Part shown: positions 1-8,615 of the stretch, piece after piece | Layout of the letters: each line of letters opens with the position of its first letter | Numbering within the stretch: the first letter of the stretch is position 1 | Assembly: GCF_030053345.1 (NCBI RefSeq) | Contig: NZ_JASGBP010000012.1 | Coordinates: forward strand, 25,001-89,000 | Reading direction: 5' to 3' | Length of the DNA: 64,000 bases | Source: Flavobacterium sedimenticola | GTDB lineage: Bacteria; Bacteroidota; Bacteroidia; Flavobacteriales; Flavobacteriaceae | Position numbers and translations under genes: made by a program | Notes under the pieces: generated by a model | What the model saw: the letters and a program-made list of their open reading frames with translations, nothing else | Databases searched by the model: none | Told to the model about the DNA's origin: nothing

Positions 1-2174
1 AAATGTCTAATTACTATTTTTCATTCGGAACTCAAGAGCAAGAAGGAATTGTAATGACGGATATTTCCAAATACCAGAAAAAGAACATTCGTTTAAACTC
101 GAGTCATAAAGTAAAAGATTGGTTGACTATAGGACAAACGTTAGGGTATACCCATCAAAAAACAATTGGTATCGGAAATACGAACAGTGAGTATGGTGGA
201 CCGTTGAGTTCAGCCATCAATTTAGATCCAACTACTCCAATTGTTGAGACAGATCCAATTATAGCTAACGGAATAGCTTATAGTAATCCTTATGTAATAA
301 GAGATAGTGATGGAAATCCTTACGGAATTTCCAGTGTGGTGGGTCAAGAAATGACCAACCCTTTGGCTTATGCCAAGACAAGAATGGGACAATACAACTG
401 GTCTGACGATTTCATTGGTAATGTTTATGCGGAAATCAAGCCTATGAAAAACTTAAAATTTAAAACCACTTTAGGAGCCAAATTGGCATATTGGGGCGGT
501 CAAGGATTTACTCCGTTATATTATTTGAGCCCTACAGTTAATAACACTACGTTAAACAACATTTCAAGAATAGAAAACAGAGCGTTTAACTGGAATGTGG
601 AGAATACACTAACCTATAGCAGAATTATTAAAGATCACAATTTTACAGTTTTATTAGGACAAGGAGCCTATAAAGATAATGAGTTCTACAAAGTGACCAG
701 TGCAACTCATTTCGGATTGAGTACTAATATTTATTCTGAAGCCTCATTCAACGATGGTACGGTAATTCAAGATAATAAAGTAGGTTATGCTTATGATGTT
801 CCGGCTAGAGTTACAACATCATTATTTGGTCGTTTGAGTTATGACTATAAAGAAAAATATTTGTTCACCGGACTTATCAGACGAGATGGTTCATCACAAT
901 TTGGACCTAACCACAAATATGGTAATTTTCCCTCTTTCTCTTTGGGCTGGGTTCCAACCAAAGAAGAGTTCTGGAAAGAAAACAAGATTTTAAACACCCT
1001 CAAGCTTCGTTTAAGTTATGGAGTTACCGGTAATAGTAGAATTCCAAGTTTTGCTTATCAGGCTATTATTGAAGGTGGTCGAAATTACAGTTTCGGAAGT
1101 AACGGTGTTGTAACGTCTGGTTCTACACCGGGTAGAATTCAAAACCCTGACTTAAAATGGGAAGAGACCACGCAAACCAATATCGGTTTCGATTCCAAGT
1201 TATTTAATGACTTCACCTTTACATTCGACTGGTATAAAAAGAAAACTTCAGGAATTTTGTTGGATCCGGATTTGCCGGGATATGTTGGTGATGAAGCACC
1301 ACCATTTCAAAATATTGGCGGAATGAATAATACCGGAGTTGAGTTTGAACTGGGGTATAAAAAGAAGATTAACGATTTTAACCTATCGGTGAATGCTTCT
1401 CTTGCAACAATCAAGAATGAGGTTACCAATTTAGGTCCGGTAGATTATTATGCGGGTCCTGGATTCCAGTCAATGGGGGCTGTTACCAGAACTCAGGTTG
1501 GTCAAGCCTATAACTCGTTTTATGGTTACCAAACAGCCGGTGTTTTCCAAAATCAGGAAGAAATTAACGCTTATACTAATGACTCAGGTGGACTTATTCA
1601 ACCTAATGCTGTACCGGGTGATTTCAGATGGAAAGACCTTAACGGTGACGGCAGTATCACAGCTGATGACAAAACTTTCTTGGGAAGCCCACTGCCAAAA
1701 GTCACTTTCGGTTTTACCATCAATATGGATTACAAAGGTTTTGATATGATGATTTTTGCACAAGGGGCAGCCGGGAACAAGATTTTCCAAGGATTACGTC
1801 GTTTAGATATTGCCAACGCTAATTATTCTACAGAAGTATTAAGTAGATGGGTAGGAGAAGGGACGTCTAATTCTTATCCGAGATTGTCAACAAGTGACAA
1901 CAACGGTAACTTTACCAATATGTCTGATTTTTATTTAGAGGATGGTGATTATTTGAGATTTAAAGTAGTTCAATTGGGTTATACCTTGCCTTCAGACATT
2001 ATTAACAAAGTTGGTCTGCAAAAAGTTCGTTTGTATGTTACCGCTGAAAACTTATTTACTTTAACCAAATATACAGGTTACGATCCGGAAATCGGAGGCG
2101 ATGTGTTTGGTATCGACAGAGGTTATTATCCACAAGCCCGCTCATTTATGTTCGGAGCTAACATTCAATTCTAA
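1..2174 (+). CDS. susC: SusC/RagA-family TonB-dependent receptor, 5' truncated by window edge
   Basis: Outer-membrane beta-barrel transporter that imports oligosaccharides together with the SusD partner encoded next to it. The visible 723 residues are the barrel part; the signal peptide, carboxypeptidase-like domain and plug lie upstream of the window, so the first in-frame ATG at position 3 is internal and not the start. The C-terminal part carries the usual SusC features: a GDFRWKDLNGDG-type segment near residue 540, a region ending in YDPEIGG, and a final aromatic residue (FGANIQF) expected for BAM-dependent insertion. The SusD gene follows after 11 bp. Substrate is inferred from the neighbouring glucanases, not from the transporter itself. 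Confidence 0.95.
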   Translation, partial: MSNYYFSFGTQEQEGIVMTDISKYQKKNIRLNSSHKVKDWLTIGQTLGYTHQKTIGIGNTNSEYGGPLSSAINLDPTTPIVETDPIIANGIAYSNPYVIRDSDGNPYGISSVVGQEMTNPLAYAKTRMGQYNWSDDFIGNVYAEIKPMKNLKFKTTLGAKLAYWGGQGFTPLYYLSPTVNNTTLNNISRIENRAFNWNVENTLTYSRIIKDHNFTVLLGQGAYKDNEFYKVTSATHFGLSTNIYSEASFNDGTVIQDNKVGYAYDVPARVTTSLFGRLSYDYKEKYLFTGLIRRDGSSQFGPNHKYGNFPSFSLGWVPTKEEFWKENKILNTLKLRLSYGVTGNSRIPSFAYQAIIEGGRNYSFGSNGVVTSGSTPGRIQNPDLKWEETTQTNIGFDSKLFNDFTFTFDWYKKKTSGILLDPDLPGYVGDEAPPFQNIGGMNNTGVEFELGYKKKINDFNLSVNASLATIKNEVTNLGPVDYYAGPGFQSMGAVTRTQVGQAYNSFYGYQTAGVFQNQEEINAYTNDSGGLIQPNAVPGDFRWKDLNGDGSITADDKTFLGSPLPKVTFGFTINMDYKGFDMMIFAQGAAGNKIFQGLRRLDIANANYSTEVLSRWVGEGTSNSYPRLSTSDNNGNFTNMSDFYLEDGDYLRFKVVQLGYTLPSDIINKVGLQKVRLYVTAENLFTLTKYTGYDPEIGGDVFGIDRGYYPQARSFMFGANIQF

Positions 2175-2185
2175 TAATAAAAGAC

Positions 2186-3697
2186 ATGAAAAGAAATATT
2201 AAAATTTTAGCCATAACCGTTTTAACAGCTTCAATGTTGCTTACCTCTTGTAGTGAGGACTTTTTAGAAGTTGACCCTAGCGGTTTAAATGTTGAAGACA
2301 ATTACTATAGAAATGAGACTGAAGCTTTTGCCGGATTGGTAGGAGTTTATGATATGGTAAGGAAAAATTCAGGAGGATTTGAAAACATGATTACCATGTT
2401 CAATGCAGGTTCTGACGACCAATTTGCCGGAGGCGGTAGTTCTTCGGATGGTGCCGGAATACAATCATTTTCAAATTACACCATTAACTCTAATACCATT
2501 CCGAGAAGCTTTTGGGATGATTATTACAGAGGTATTTACAGAGCTAATTTGTTATTAACCAAATTACCGGGTGTACCAATGAATGAAACAACTAAGGCAA
2601 GGTTTGCATCAGAAGCCAAAATTCTCAGAGCGTATTACTATTTTAATTTGGTAAGAATGTTTAAGAATGTTCCTCTGATTTTAGAGCCATTGACCCCTTC
2701 ACAATATTATTCGCTAACTCAAGCCAATCCGGCTGAAGTGTACGCACAAATTGAAGCCGACATAACCGGTTCTATTGCCGATTTGCCAATGACTGTAAAC
2801 GTTTCTACAGATGGTGGTCGTTTGACTCAAGGTTCTGCTCGGGCAATTTTGGGTAAAGTATACCTTTATCAAGGGAAAAACGCTCAAGCAGCCGCCGAAT
2901 TGGCTCAGGTTAACGGAACTCCCGGAGGTGTAAGTCAGTATGGTTACAGCTTATTAACAAACTATAATGACTTATGGAATTTCTCTAACAAATTCAACTC
3001 AGAGTCAGTGTTAGAAGTTGCCCATTCTGCTCAAGGTTCGTACTGGGGAATTTGGGGAGGAAACTCAGATGAGGGAAATACTGTAAATGTTATGGTAGGA
3101 CCAAGAAGTTATGTAAGATTGAATAGTGCTTTTGCACCAGATCTTCCTTCCGGATGGAGCTTCAATGTATTCACAGAGGATTTCTATACTTTTATGCAGG
3201 GTGACCCGAGATTCAATGCCACAATATTAGATTTGAAAGCACTGAAACAAGCCGGACACGCCGATTACATCGGAGGATATCAGGATACCGGTTATTTCTT
3301 AAATAAGTTTATGCCAAAACAAGCCGATGTTTATTCCGGCCCCGGTGATGCCGTTTTAAATTACCGACAAAATACGTATGCCATCAGATTGGCAGATACC
3401 TATTTGATGGAAGCGGAAGCATTAGGCGGAACCGGATCAAGAGCACAAGCATTGCTCGATGCAGTAAGGTCACGCGTTGGTTTGGCTTCTGTACCGGTAT
3501 CTTTAAATGCTATAAAAGAAGAAAGAAGAAGAGAATTAGCAGGTGAAGGTCACAGATGGTTCGATTTGGTTAGATGGGGAGATGCTCCGACTAAATTGGC
3601 CAGCAGAGGTTTTGTTGCCGGTAAGAATGAAATTTTACCGATTCCGGCATTTGAATTAGAAAGTACTCAAATTGTACAAAATCCTGGTTATAATTAA
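2186..3697 (+). CDS. susD: SusD/RagB-family starch-binding-like lipoprotein
   Basis: Surface lipoprotein of 503 residues that caps the SusC channel and binds glycans. The N-terminus is a lipoprotein signal peptide with lipobox LTSC and lipidation at Cys22, followed by an SEDFL segment typical of SusD proteins. The helical, TPR-like core is visible around residues 145-240 (for example EAKILRAYYYFNLVRMF), and the C-terminus carries the family signature ERRRELAGEGHRWFDLVRWG near residue 450-470. It sits 11 bp after susC and 11 bp before a further surface lipoprotein gene, consistent with one transcript. Confidence 0.95.
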   Translation: MKRNIKILAITVLTASMLLTSCSEDFLEVDPSGLNVEDNYYRNETEAFAGLVGVYDMVRKNSGGFENMITMFNAGSDDQFAGGGSSSDGAGIQSFSNYTINSNTIPRSFWDDYYRGIYRANLLLTKLPGVPMNETTKARFASEAKILRAYYYFNLVRMFKNVPLILEPLTPSQYYSLTQANPAEVYAQIEADITGSIADLPMTVNVSTDGGRLTQGSARAILGKVYLYQGKNAQAAAELAQVNGTPGGVSQYGYSLLTNYNDLWNFSNKFNSESVLEVAHSAQGSYWGIWGGNSDEGNTVNVMVGPRSYVRLNSAFAPDLPSGWSFNVFTEDFYTFMQGDPRFNATILDLKALKQAGHADYIGGYQDTGYFLNKFMPKQADVYSGPGDAVLNYRQNTYAIRLADTYLMEAEALGGTGSRAQALLDAVRSRVGLASVPVSLNAIKEERRRELAGEGHRWFDLVRWGDAPTKLASRGFVAGKNEILPIPAFELESTQIVQNPGYN

Positions 3698-3708
3698 TAG
3701 TAAAAGAT

Positions 3709-4821
3709 ATGAAAAAAATAATTTTAAGTTTTGCAATTTTATCCATGTTGGCAACTACTTCATGTAGTACTCCGGACGGAATTGATTCAAGTACATCGTC
3801 ATTAAATTCGGCCGAAGCCGCTAATTTTGACAGAATATTTGATATTAGTACAGACAATTCGGGATTGGTTAAAATTACTCCAATCGGAGAAGGAGTCTCT
3901 CGTTTTGACGTTACTTTGGGTCACGGCTCAACGGATCCTATTTCAATCAATCCCGGCGGAAATGTTTCACACAACTATCCTGAAGGAAATTATACGGTAA
4001 CCATTGTATCATATGATATTGCAGGTCACACTACGACCAACACCTACCCGTTGCAAGTTACATATGTGGCTCCCATCAATATAAATGTCAATCAAAGTTT
4101 TGCCGGAACAACGTTAACATTAACGGCTACTGCCGATTATGCTAACGGAATGGTAGTGACTTGGGGCGACGGCGGTGTCGGTGAAGTACCTACTGTAATG
4201 TCGGGCTCTTTGGGCGGAACATTTACGTCCCCGAGTCATACGTATGCGCCGGGAGTTTATACGTTAACAGTAACCGCCTTGAGTGGCGGAGCTGCCACAA
4301 CAACAGTAACATATCCTATTACTGTTTTTGCCCCTTACAGTTTACCGATTACTTATGAAAGTCCGATTCAAAATTATGGTATCGGCGGAACTTTCGGTGG
4401 AGTTAATGTGGCAGTAGTAGCGAATCCTTTCCCGGGTGGAATCAATACAAGCAGTAATGTTTGGAAGTACACCAAAACAGTGGGAGCGGCATGGTGGAGT
4501 GGTACTTGGACACCTATGGCATCACCTAATTCTGTTCCGATAAATATTGATAACGGAAGTAAAATTAAAGTAATGGTCTATTCAACCGAAGTGGGCAAAA
4601 TGCTTAATGTGGAATTAGAGCAAGGAACTAACGGTGTGCCGAATCAAATTTTAAAAGTTCCTTCTACTGTGGCGAACCAATGGGAAGAATTGGTGTTTGA
4701 TTTTGGACCTGCCGGAATCCCTGCCGGTACAACTTTTAACCAACTTGTATTCCGTTATAATGATGTTATCGACGGTTTAGGAGAGGTGATTTATATAGAC
4801 AACGTTACGCAATCAAACTAA
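3709..4821 (+). CDS. PKD-domain surface lipoprotein, probable glycan-binding protein of the PUL
   Basis: Lipoprotein of 370 residues with lipobox TTSC and lipidation at Cys19. The middle contains two Ig/PKD-like beta-sandwich stretches; the second, at about residues 125-205, has the VTWGDGG motif of PKD folds. The last 160 residues form a separate all-beta module rich in Trp and Gly, ending in a VIYIDNV strand as in carbohydrate-binding modules of the CBM4/CBM-like type. No catalytic glycosidase motif is seen. Its place right after susD is where surface glycan-binding proteins (SusE/F position) are normally encoded. Binding specificity is inferred from context only. Confidence 0.75.
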   Translation: MKKIILSFAILSMLATTSCSTPDGIDSSTSSLNSAEAANFDRIFDISTDNSGLVKITPIGEGVSRFDVTLGHGSTDPISINPGGNVSHNYPEGNYTVTIVSYDIAGHTTTNTYPLQVTYVAPININVNQSFAGTTLTLTATADYANGMVVTWGDGGVGEVPTVMSGSLGGTFTSPSHTYAPGVYTLTVTALSGGAATTTVTYPITVFAPYSLPITYESPIQNYGIGGTFGGVNVAVVANPFPGGINTSSNVWKYTKTVGAAWWSGTWTPMASPNSVPINIDNGSKIKVMVYSTEVGKMLNVELEQGTNGVPNQILKVPSTVANQWEELVFDFGPAGIPAGTTFNQLVFRYNDVIDGLGEVIYIDNVTQSN

Positions 4822-4830
4822 AAAAATGTT

Positions 4831-5805
4831 ATGAAAAATAATTTTAAACTTTTATCAGTAGGATTTCTTTTTGTGGCCTCGTTTTTTACGTCATGCCAAA
4901 AAGATGATTATTCGTTGGGAGATCTTACAGCTCCCACAGGGTTAACCATAGAAACTGATGTTGTGGGTCAGAATACTTCCAATCCTAACGGAGACGGCTC
5001 CGGGAATGTCAATATCAAGGTGACGGCAGAAAACGCCATTGCTTTCAAAATTGGTTACAATGAAATTAACGATTTAACCTCCCAAGTAGAATTGGTAAGT
5101 CTCCCCGGAACTATAATCAACAGTTTGCCTACAGCTACTGTAACTAAAAAGTTCACAATGTTAGGATTGCACACCTATCGTATAACCGTTGTGGCTTATG
5201 GTAGAGGCGGCACTTCAACTACGGCTACGGCTGAAGTTGATGTAGTGAGCAACTTCTCTCCGGATCCGGACATTGTTACCTACTTAACAAACGATACTTC
5301 TAAGACCTGGAAAGTAGATCAAAGTGTTCCCGGACATTTTGGAGTTGGTCCCTGGATAGGTGAAGTAACTCCTATTTGGTGGTCTGCCGCAATAGACGAA
5401 AAAGTGTTGTGCTGTAATTGTTTTTATACATCGCGATTTACGTTTACCAAAGTAGCAGCTTCCAATTCTTTCTCCATTCAAGTAGCTACTCCCGACGGAG
5501 CATTTACCAAAACCGGTTCGTTAGCTTCTATTCCGGGAATTCCTGCCTCTGGTGACGAAGGTTGTTACAGCTATGGAGGAGGTGATACTGCGTTCTCATT
5601 TATTCCGGCAAGTTCAGGAATTGCTGCCGAAACGCCTTCCACCCAAACCAGTATCATGTTGTCCGGCAGTACAACCTTCATTGGTTACGGTGCTTTGCAA
5701 AAGGAATATGAAATAATGGTGATTACACCAACCTATATGTATCTTAGAGTACAAGGAACAGAAACCGGAAACGCCTGGTATTTAAAAATGGTACCGGTGA
5801 ACTAA
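4831..5805 (+). CDS. second surface lipoprotein of the PUL, likely glycan-binding
   Basis: Lipoprotein of 324 residues; the signal peptide ends in FTSC with lipidation at Cys22. Residues about 30-140 form an Ig/PKD-like domain containing PNGDGSGNVN, a motif that recurs almost unchanged in the N-terminal domain of the GH16 enzyme encoded next. Residues about 145-324 form a Trp-rich beta domain with a CCNC cluster near residue 194-197. No glycosidase catalytic motif is visible. The gene starts 9 bp after the preceding lipoprotein gene. A role in capturing beta-glucan at the cell surface is inferred from position and from the domain shared with the GH16 lipoprotein. Confidence 0.7.
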   Translation: MKNNFKLLSVGFLFVASFFTSCQKDDYSLGDLTAPTGLTIETDVVGQNTSNPNGDGSGNVNIKVTAENAIAFKIGYNEINDLTSQVELVSLPGTIINSLPTATVTKKFTMLGLHTYRITVVAYGRGGTSTTATAEVDVVSNFSPDPDIVTYLTNDTSKTWKVDQSVPGHFGVGPWIGEVTPIWWSAAIDEKVLCCNCFYTSRFTFTKVAASNSFSIQVATPDGAFTKTGSLASIPGIPASGDEGCYSYGGGDTAFSFIPASSGIAAETPSTQTSIMLSGSTTFIGYGALQKEYEIMVITPTYMYLRVQGTETGNAWYLKMVPVN

Positions 5806-5816
5806 ATAGATTATAC

Positions 5817-5853
5817 AGCCAACAGGGATTGTTGCAACCAATGCCTGTTGGCT
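5817..5853 (+). promoter_or_regulatory. strong intergenic hairpin before the GH16 gene
   Basis: AGCCAACAGG (5817-5826) is perfectly complementary to CCTGTTGGCT (5844-5853); after one G-G mismatch the stem continues with ATTG/CAAT around a TTGCAAC loop. There is no clean T-run after it, so it may be an attenuator or mRNA processing/stability element rather than a classical terminator. It separates the SusCD/binding-protein genes from the glycosidase genes. Confidence 0.6.
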
Positions 5854-5890
5854 TATAATTCTGAATTTATTAACTTTTAATTTTCTGATT

Positions 5891-6964
5891 TTGAGATTTA
5901 GCATTTCGTACAAAAGCCTTTTTAATTTAGGGGTGTTTTCAGTTATATCACTCTTTGCCTTAATCGGTTGTAGTAGTAGTGGTGATGGAGAAGACCAAAG
6001 TAATACGCCATCCAACTTAGTAGTTAACAAAGTTATAGTCGGTGCTACTTCCTCTTTGCCTAATGGTGACGGTAGCGGATTGGTTAACTTTACGGTATCG
6101 GCAGATAACGCTACCTCGTATAAAGTTTTAATTGGTTCGGATGTCATTAACTCCACAAGCGGAATATTCAGCTATACTTTTAATCAATCAGGAACAAATG
6201 ATTACACCATTTATGTTTCGGCTTACAATGGTTCAAGATTTATTTCTACATCAGTGGTTGTGACGGTTTATGTTACGCCATCGTTAGTATGGTCTGATGA
6301 ATTTAATGTTGATGGTGCGCCCGATAGCTCTAAATGGAGTTATGAAACCGGCGCCGGTGGCTGGGGAAACAACGAATTGCAATATTACACCAACCGTCCC
6401 GAAAACGTAATTGTACAGAATGGGGTTTTAAAAATTAACCTTATCAAGGAATCCTACAGTGGGAGTAATTATACTTCGGCCCGTATCGTAACAAAAAATA
6501 AGTATTCTTTTAAATACGGAAGAGTCGATATCAGAGCTAAACTTCCGGCAGGTGGTGGTACTTGGCCGGCACTCTGGATGTTGGGTTCCGATATCAATAC
6601 CAATCCGTGGCCGGGCTGTGGCGAAATCGACATAATGGAGCATGTTGGTAATAATCCCAACAGAATTTACGGCACGCTACACTATCCCGGTAATTCCGGA
6701 GGAAATGCAGTGGGTGGTAATGTTTTAATATCCAATGCAACAACAGAATTTCACGTGTATTCCTGCGATTGGAATGCATCAACAATAAGGTTTTACGTTG
6801 ATAATGTGCTGTTTTACACCTTTAACAACAATAGTGGTTTACCTTTTAACAAACCATTCTTCTTTATATTCAATTGTGCCATGGGGGGAAATTTTGGCGG
6901 GGCGGTTGATCCCAATTTCACATCGGCAACTCTTGAAGTTGATTACGTTCATGTTTTTAATTAA
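5891..6964 (+). CDS. GH16 endo-beta-1,3-glucanase (laminarinase-like), lipoprotein
   Basis: Lipoprotein of 357 residues that should cut beta-1,3-glucan internally at the cell surface. The signal peptide ends LIGC (Cys27). Residues about 35-130 form a PKD/Ig-like domain with the PNGDGSGLVN motif shared with the upstream lipoprotein. The GH16 domain runs from about 135 to the end and has the catalytic EIDIME motif (nucleophile Glu245, Asp247, acid/base Glu250) preceded by PALWMLGSD. Start: the reading frame opens with TTG at 5891, which gives a good signal peptide with positive residues; a GTG at 5933 is the alternative. Hairpins lie on both sides of the gene. Confidence 0.9.
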   Translation: MRFSISYKSLFNLGVFSVISLFALIGCSSSGDGEDQSNTPSNLVVNKVIVGATSSLPNGDGSGLVNFTVSADNATSYKVLIGSDVINSTSGIFSYTFNQSGTNDYTIYVSAYNGSRFISTSVVVTVYVTPSLVWSDEFNVDGAPDSSKWSYETGAGGWGNNELQYYTNRPENVIVQNGVLKINLIKESYSGSNYTSARIVTKNKYSFKYGRVDIRAKLPAGGGTWPALWMLGSDINTNPWPGCGEIDIMEHVGNNPNRIYGTLHYPGNSGGNAVGGNVLISNATTEFHVYSCDWNASTIRFYVDNVLFYTFNNNSGLPFNKPFFFIFNCAMGGNFGGAVDPNFTSATLEVDYVHVFN

Positions 6965-6998
6965 TATTTTGTTTAGGTTAGATTAGCCATCCATCTAT

Positions 6999-7025
6999 AG
7001 CTTCTGTTACTAAGTAACAGAAGCT
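6999..7025 (+). terminator. perfect 13-bp inverted repeat after the GH16 gene
   Basis: AGCTTCTGTTACT (6999-7011) and AGTAACAGAAGCT (7013-7025) are perfect complements separated by one base. The stem is strong but no T-run follows, so complete termination is uncertain. It lies in a 186-bp gap between the GH16 and first GH30 genes; the remainder of the gap shows no clear gene. Confidence 0.6.
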
Positions 7026-7150
7026 GTGTTGGATACTTATTCGATTTGAACACTGTATTTAATGAAGTGTATCTTTTGGCAAAACCCAAAAAGAAGCAAT
7101 CTTTCAAACCAATACATCCCAAGTCTTTCACATTCTAAAATGAAGAATAA

Positions 7151-8593
7151 ATGCTAAAAAAAAGAAAAATACAAATCCTCCTTTTTGCCACAATTTTAGG
7201 AATATTATCCGGTTGTGCTCAATCATCAGAGGGTTCAGACGATACCCCGGATCCTACACCAACCGTTAACGAAGTCGATTTTTGGCTTACCAAAGGCAAC
7301 GGTTCTGTTAAATTGGAAAAACAAAATACGGTATTGGCATTCACTAATACGACAAACATTTACCCTAATATTGAGGTAAATGACAATCAAACGTATCAAA
7401 CCGTCGATGGTTTCGGGTTTACACTTACCGGTGGCAGCGTAGAGGTTATTAACCAACTAGGAGCTTCTAAAAAACAAGAGTTGTTACAAGAACTTTTTGG
7501 TTCTTCGGTTAATGCTATTGCTATTAATTATTTAAGAATCAGCATAGGTGCTTCCGATTTGAACAGCACCGTGTTTTCCTATAACGATATGCCGCCGGGT
7601 CAAACGGATGTCAATTTAAACAATTTCAGTTTGGCTCCGGATAGTCAATTAATCCAAATGCTAAAAGATATTTTGGCCATCAATCCGACTATAAAAATAA
7701 TGGCTACACCTTGGTCACCTCCGGTATGGATGAAGGATAACAACAGTTCTATTGGAGGTAGTTTATTGCCTCAATATTACGGTGTCTATGCAAACTATTT
7801 TGTAAAATACATTCAGGCTATGCAGGCCGAAGGTATTTCTATTGATGCCATTACACCGCAAAACGAACCCTTGCACCCGGGTAATAATCCGAGTATGCTA
7901 ATGTTGGCCACGGAACAGGCTAATTTTATTAAAAATAATTTAGGTCCGGCTTTTCAATCGGCCGGAATTACCACCAAAATTGTGACGTACGACCATAATT
8001 GTGACAAACCGGAATATCCATTGACCGTATTGTCAGATGCGGCAGCCAATGCCTTTATCGATGGCTCTGCCTTTCATTTGTATGCGGGTGATATTTCGGC
8101 TTTGAGTACGGTTCACAATGCCTTTCCTTCGAAAAATATTTACTTCACCGAACAATACACCGCTTCAACAGGCAGTTTTGACGGCGATTTAAAGTGGCAC
8201 TTAAAAAATGTAATTATAGGTTCGATGCGCAATTGGAGCAAAACGGCTTTGGAATGGAATTTAGCCAATAATGCCTCTTTCGGGCCTCATACGCCCGGAG
8301 GATGTACAACCTGTAAAGGAGCGATTACGATTACCGGTAATTTCAGTTATGAGAAAAATGTCGGATTTTATATCGTGGGTCACGCTTCTAAGTTTGTGCC
8401 AACCGGTTCGGTCCGAATAGCCTCAACCCAATCGGGCAGCCTGAATACAGTAGCATTTAAAACCCCAAACGGGAAAAAGGTGCTTATAGTAGAAAATGAC
8501 GGCACTGCGCCTTCAGTATTCAATATCAAATACAATGGTAAATGGACTCCGGTTTCATTGGAAGGCGGATCAGTAGGAACCTTTATTTGGTAA
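7151..8593 (+). CDS. GH30 glucosidase/glucanase, lipoprotein
   Basis: Retaining glycosidase of 480 residues anchored by a lipoprotein signal (LSGC, Cys22). The (beta/alpha)8 domain begins near residue 75 with QTVDGFGFTLTGGS, the usual GH30 opening. The acid/base is Glu239 in TPQNEPLHP and the nucleophile is Glu334 in YFTEQY; PWSPPVWMK is another family hallmark. The last 80 residues form the small beta-sandwich found in GH30. In beta-glucan loci such enzymes usually act on beta-1,6-linked glucose, which would open side branches of laminarin-like glucans; the exact linkage cannot be read from the sequence. A GH30 paralogue starts 22 bp downstream. Confidence 0.9.
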   Translation: MLKKRKIQILLFATILGILSGCAQSSEGSDDTPDPTPTVNEVDFWLTKGNGSVKLEKQNTVLAFTNTTNIYPNIEVNDNQTYQTVDGFGFTLTGGSVEVINQLGASKKQELLQELFGSSVNAIAINYLRISIGASDLNSTVFSYNDMPPGQTDVNLNNFSLAPDSQLIQMLKDILAINPTIKIMATPWSPPVWMKDNNSSIGGSLLPQYYGVYANYFVKYIQAMQAEGISIDAITPQNEPLHPGNNPSMLMLATEQANFIKNNLGPAFQSAGITTKIVTYDHNCDKPEYPLTVLSDAAANAFIDGSAFHLYAGDISALSTVHNAFPSKNIYFTEQYTASTGSFDGDLKWHLKNVIIGSMRNWSKTALEWNLANNASFGPHTPGGCTTCKGAITITGNFSYEKNVGFYIVGHASKFVPTGSVRIASTQSGSLNTVAFKTPNGKKVLIVENDGTAPSVFNIKYNGKWTPVSLEGGSVGTFIW

Positions 8594-8615
8594 TAATAAA
8601 CAAACAAGATTTCTA

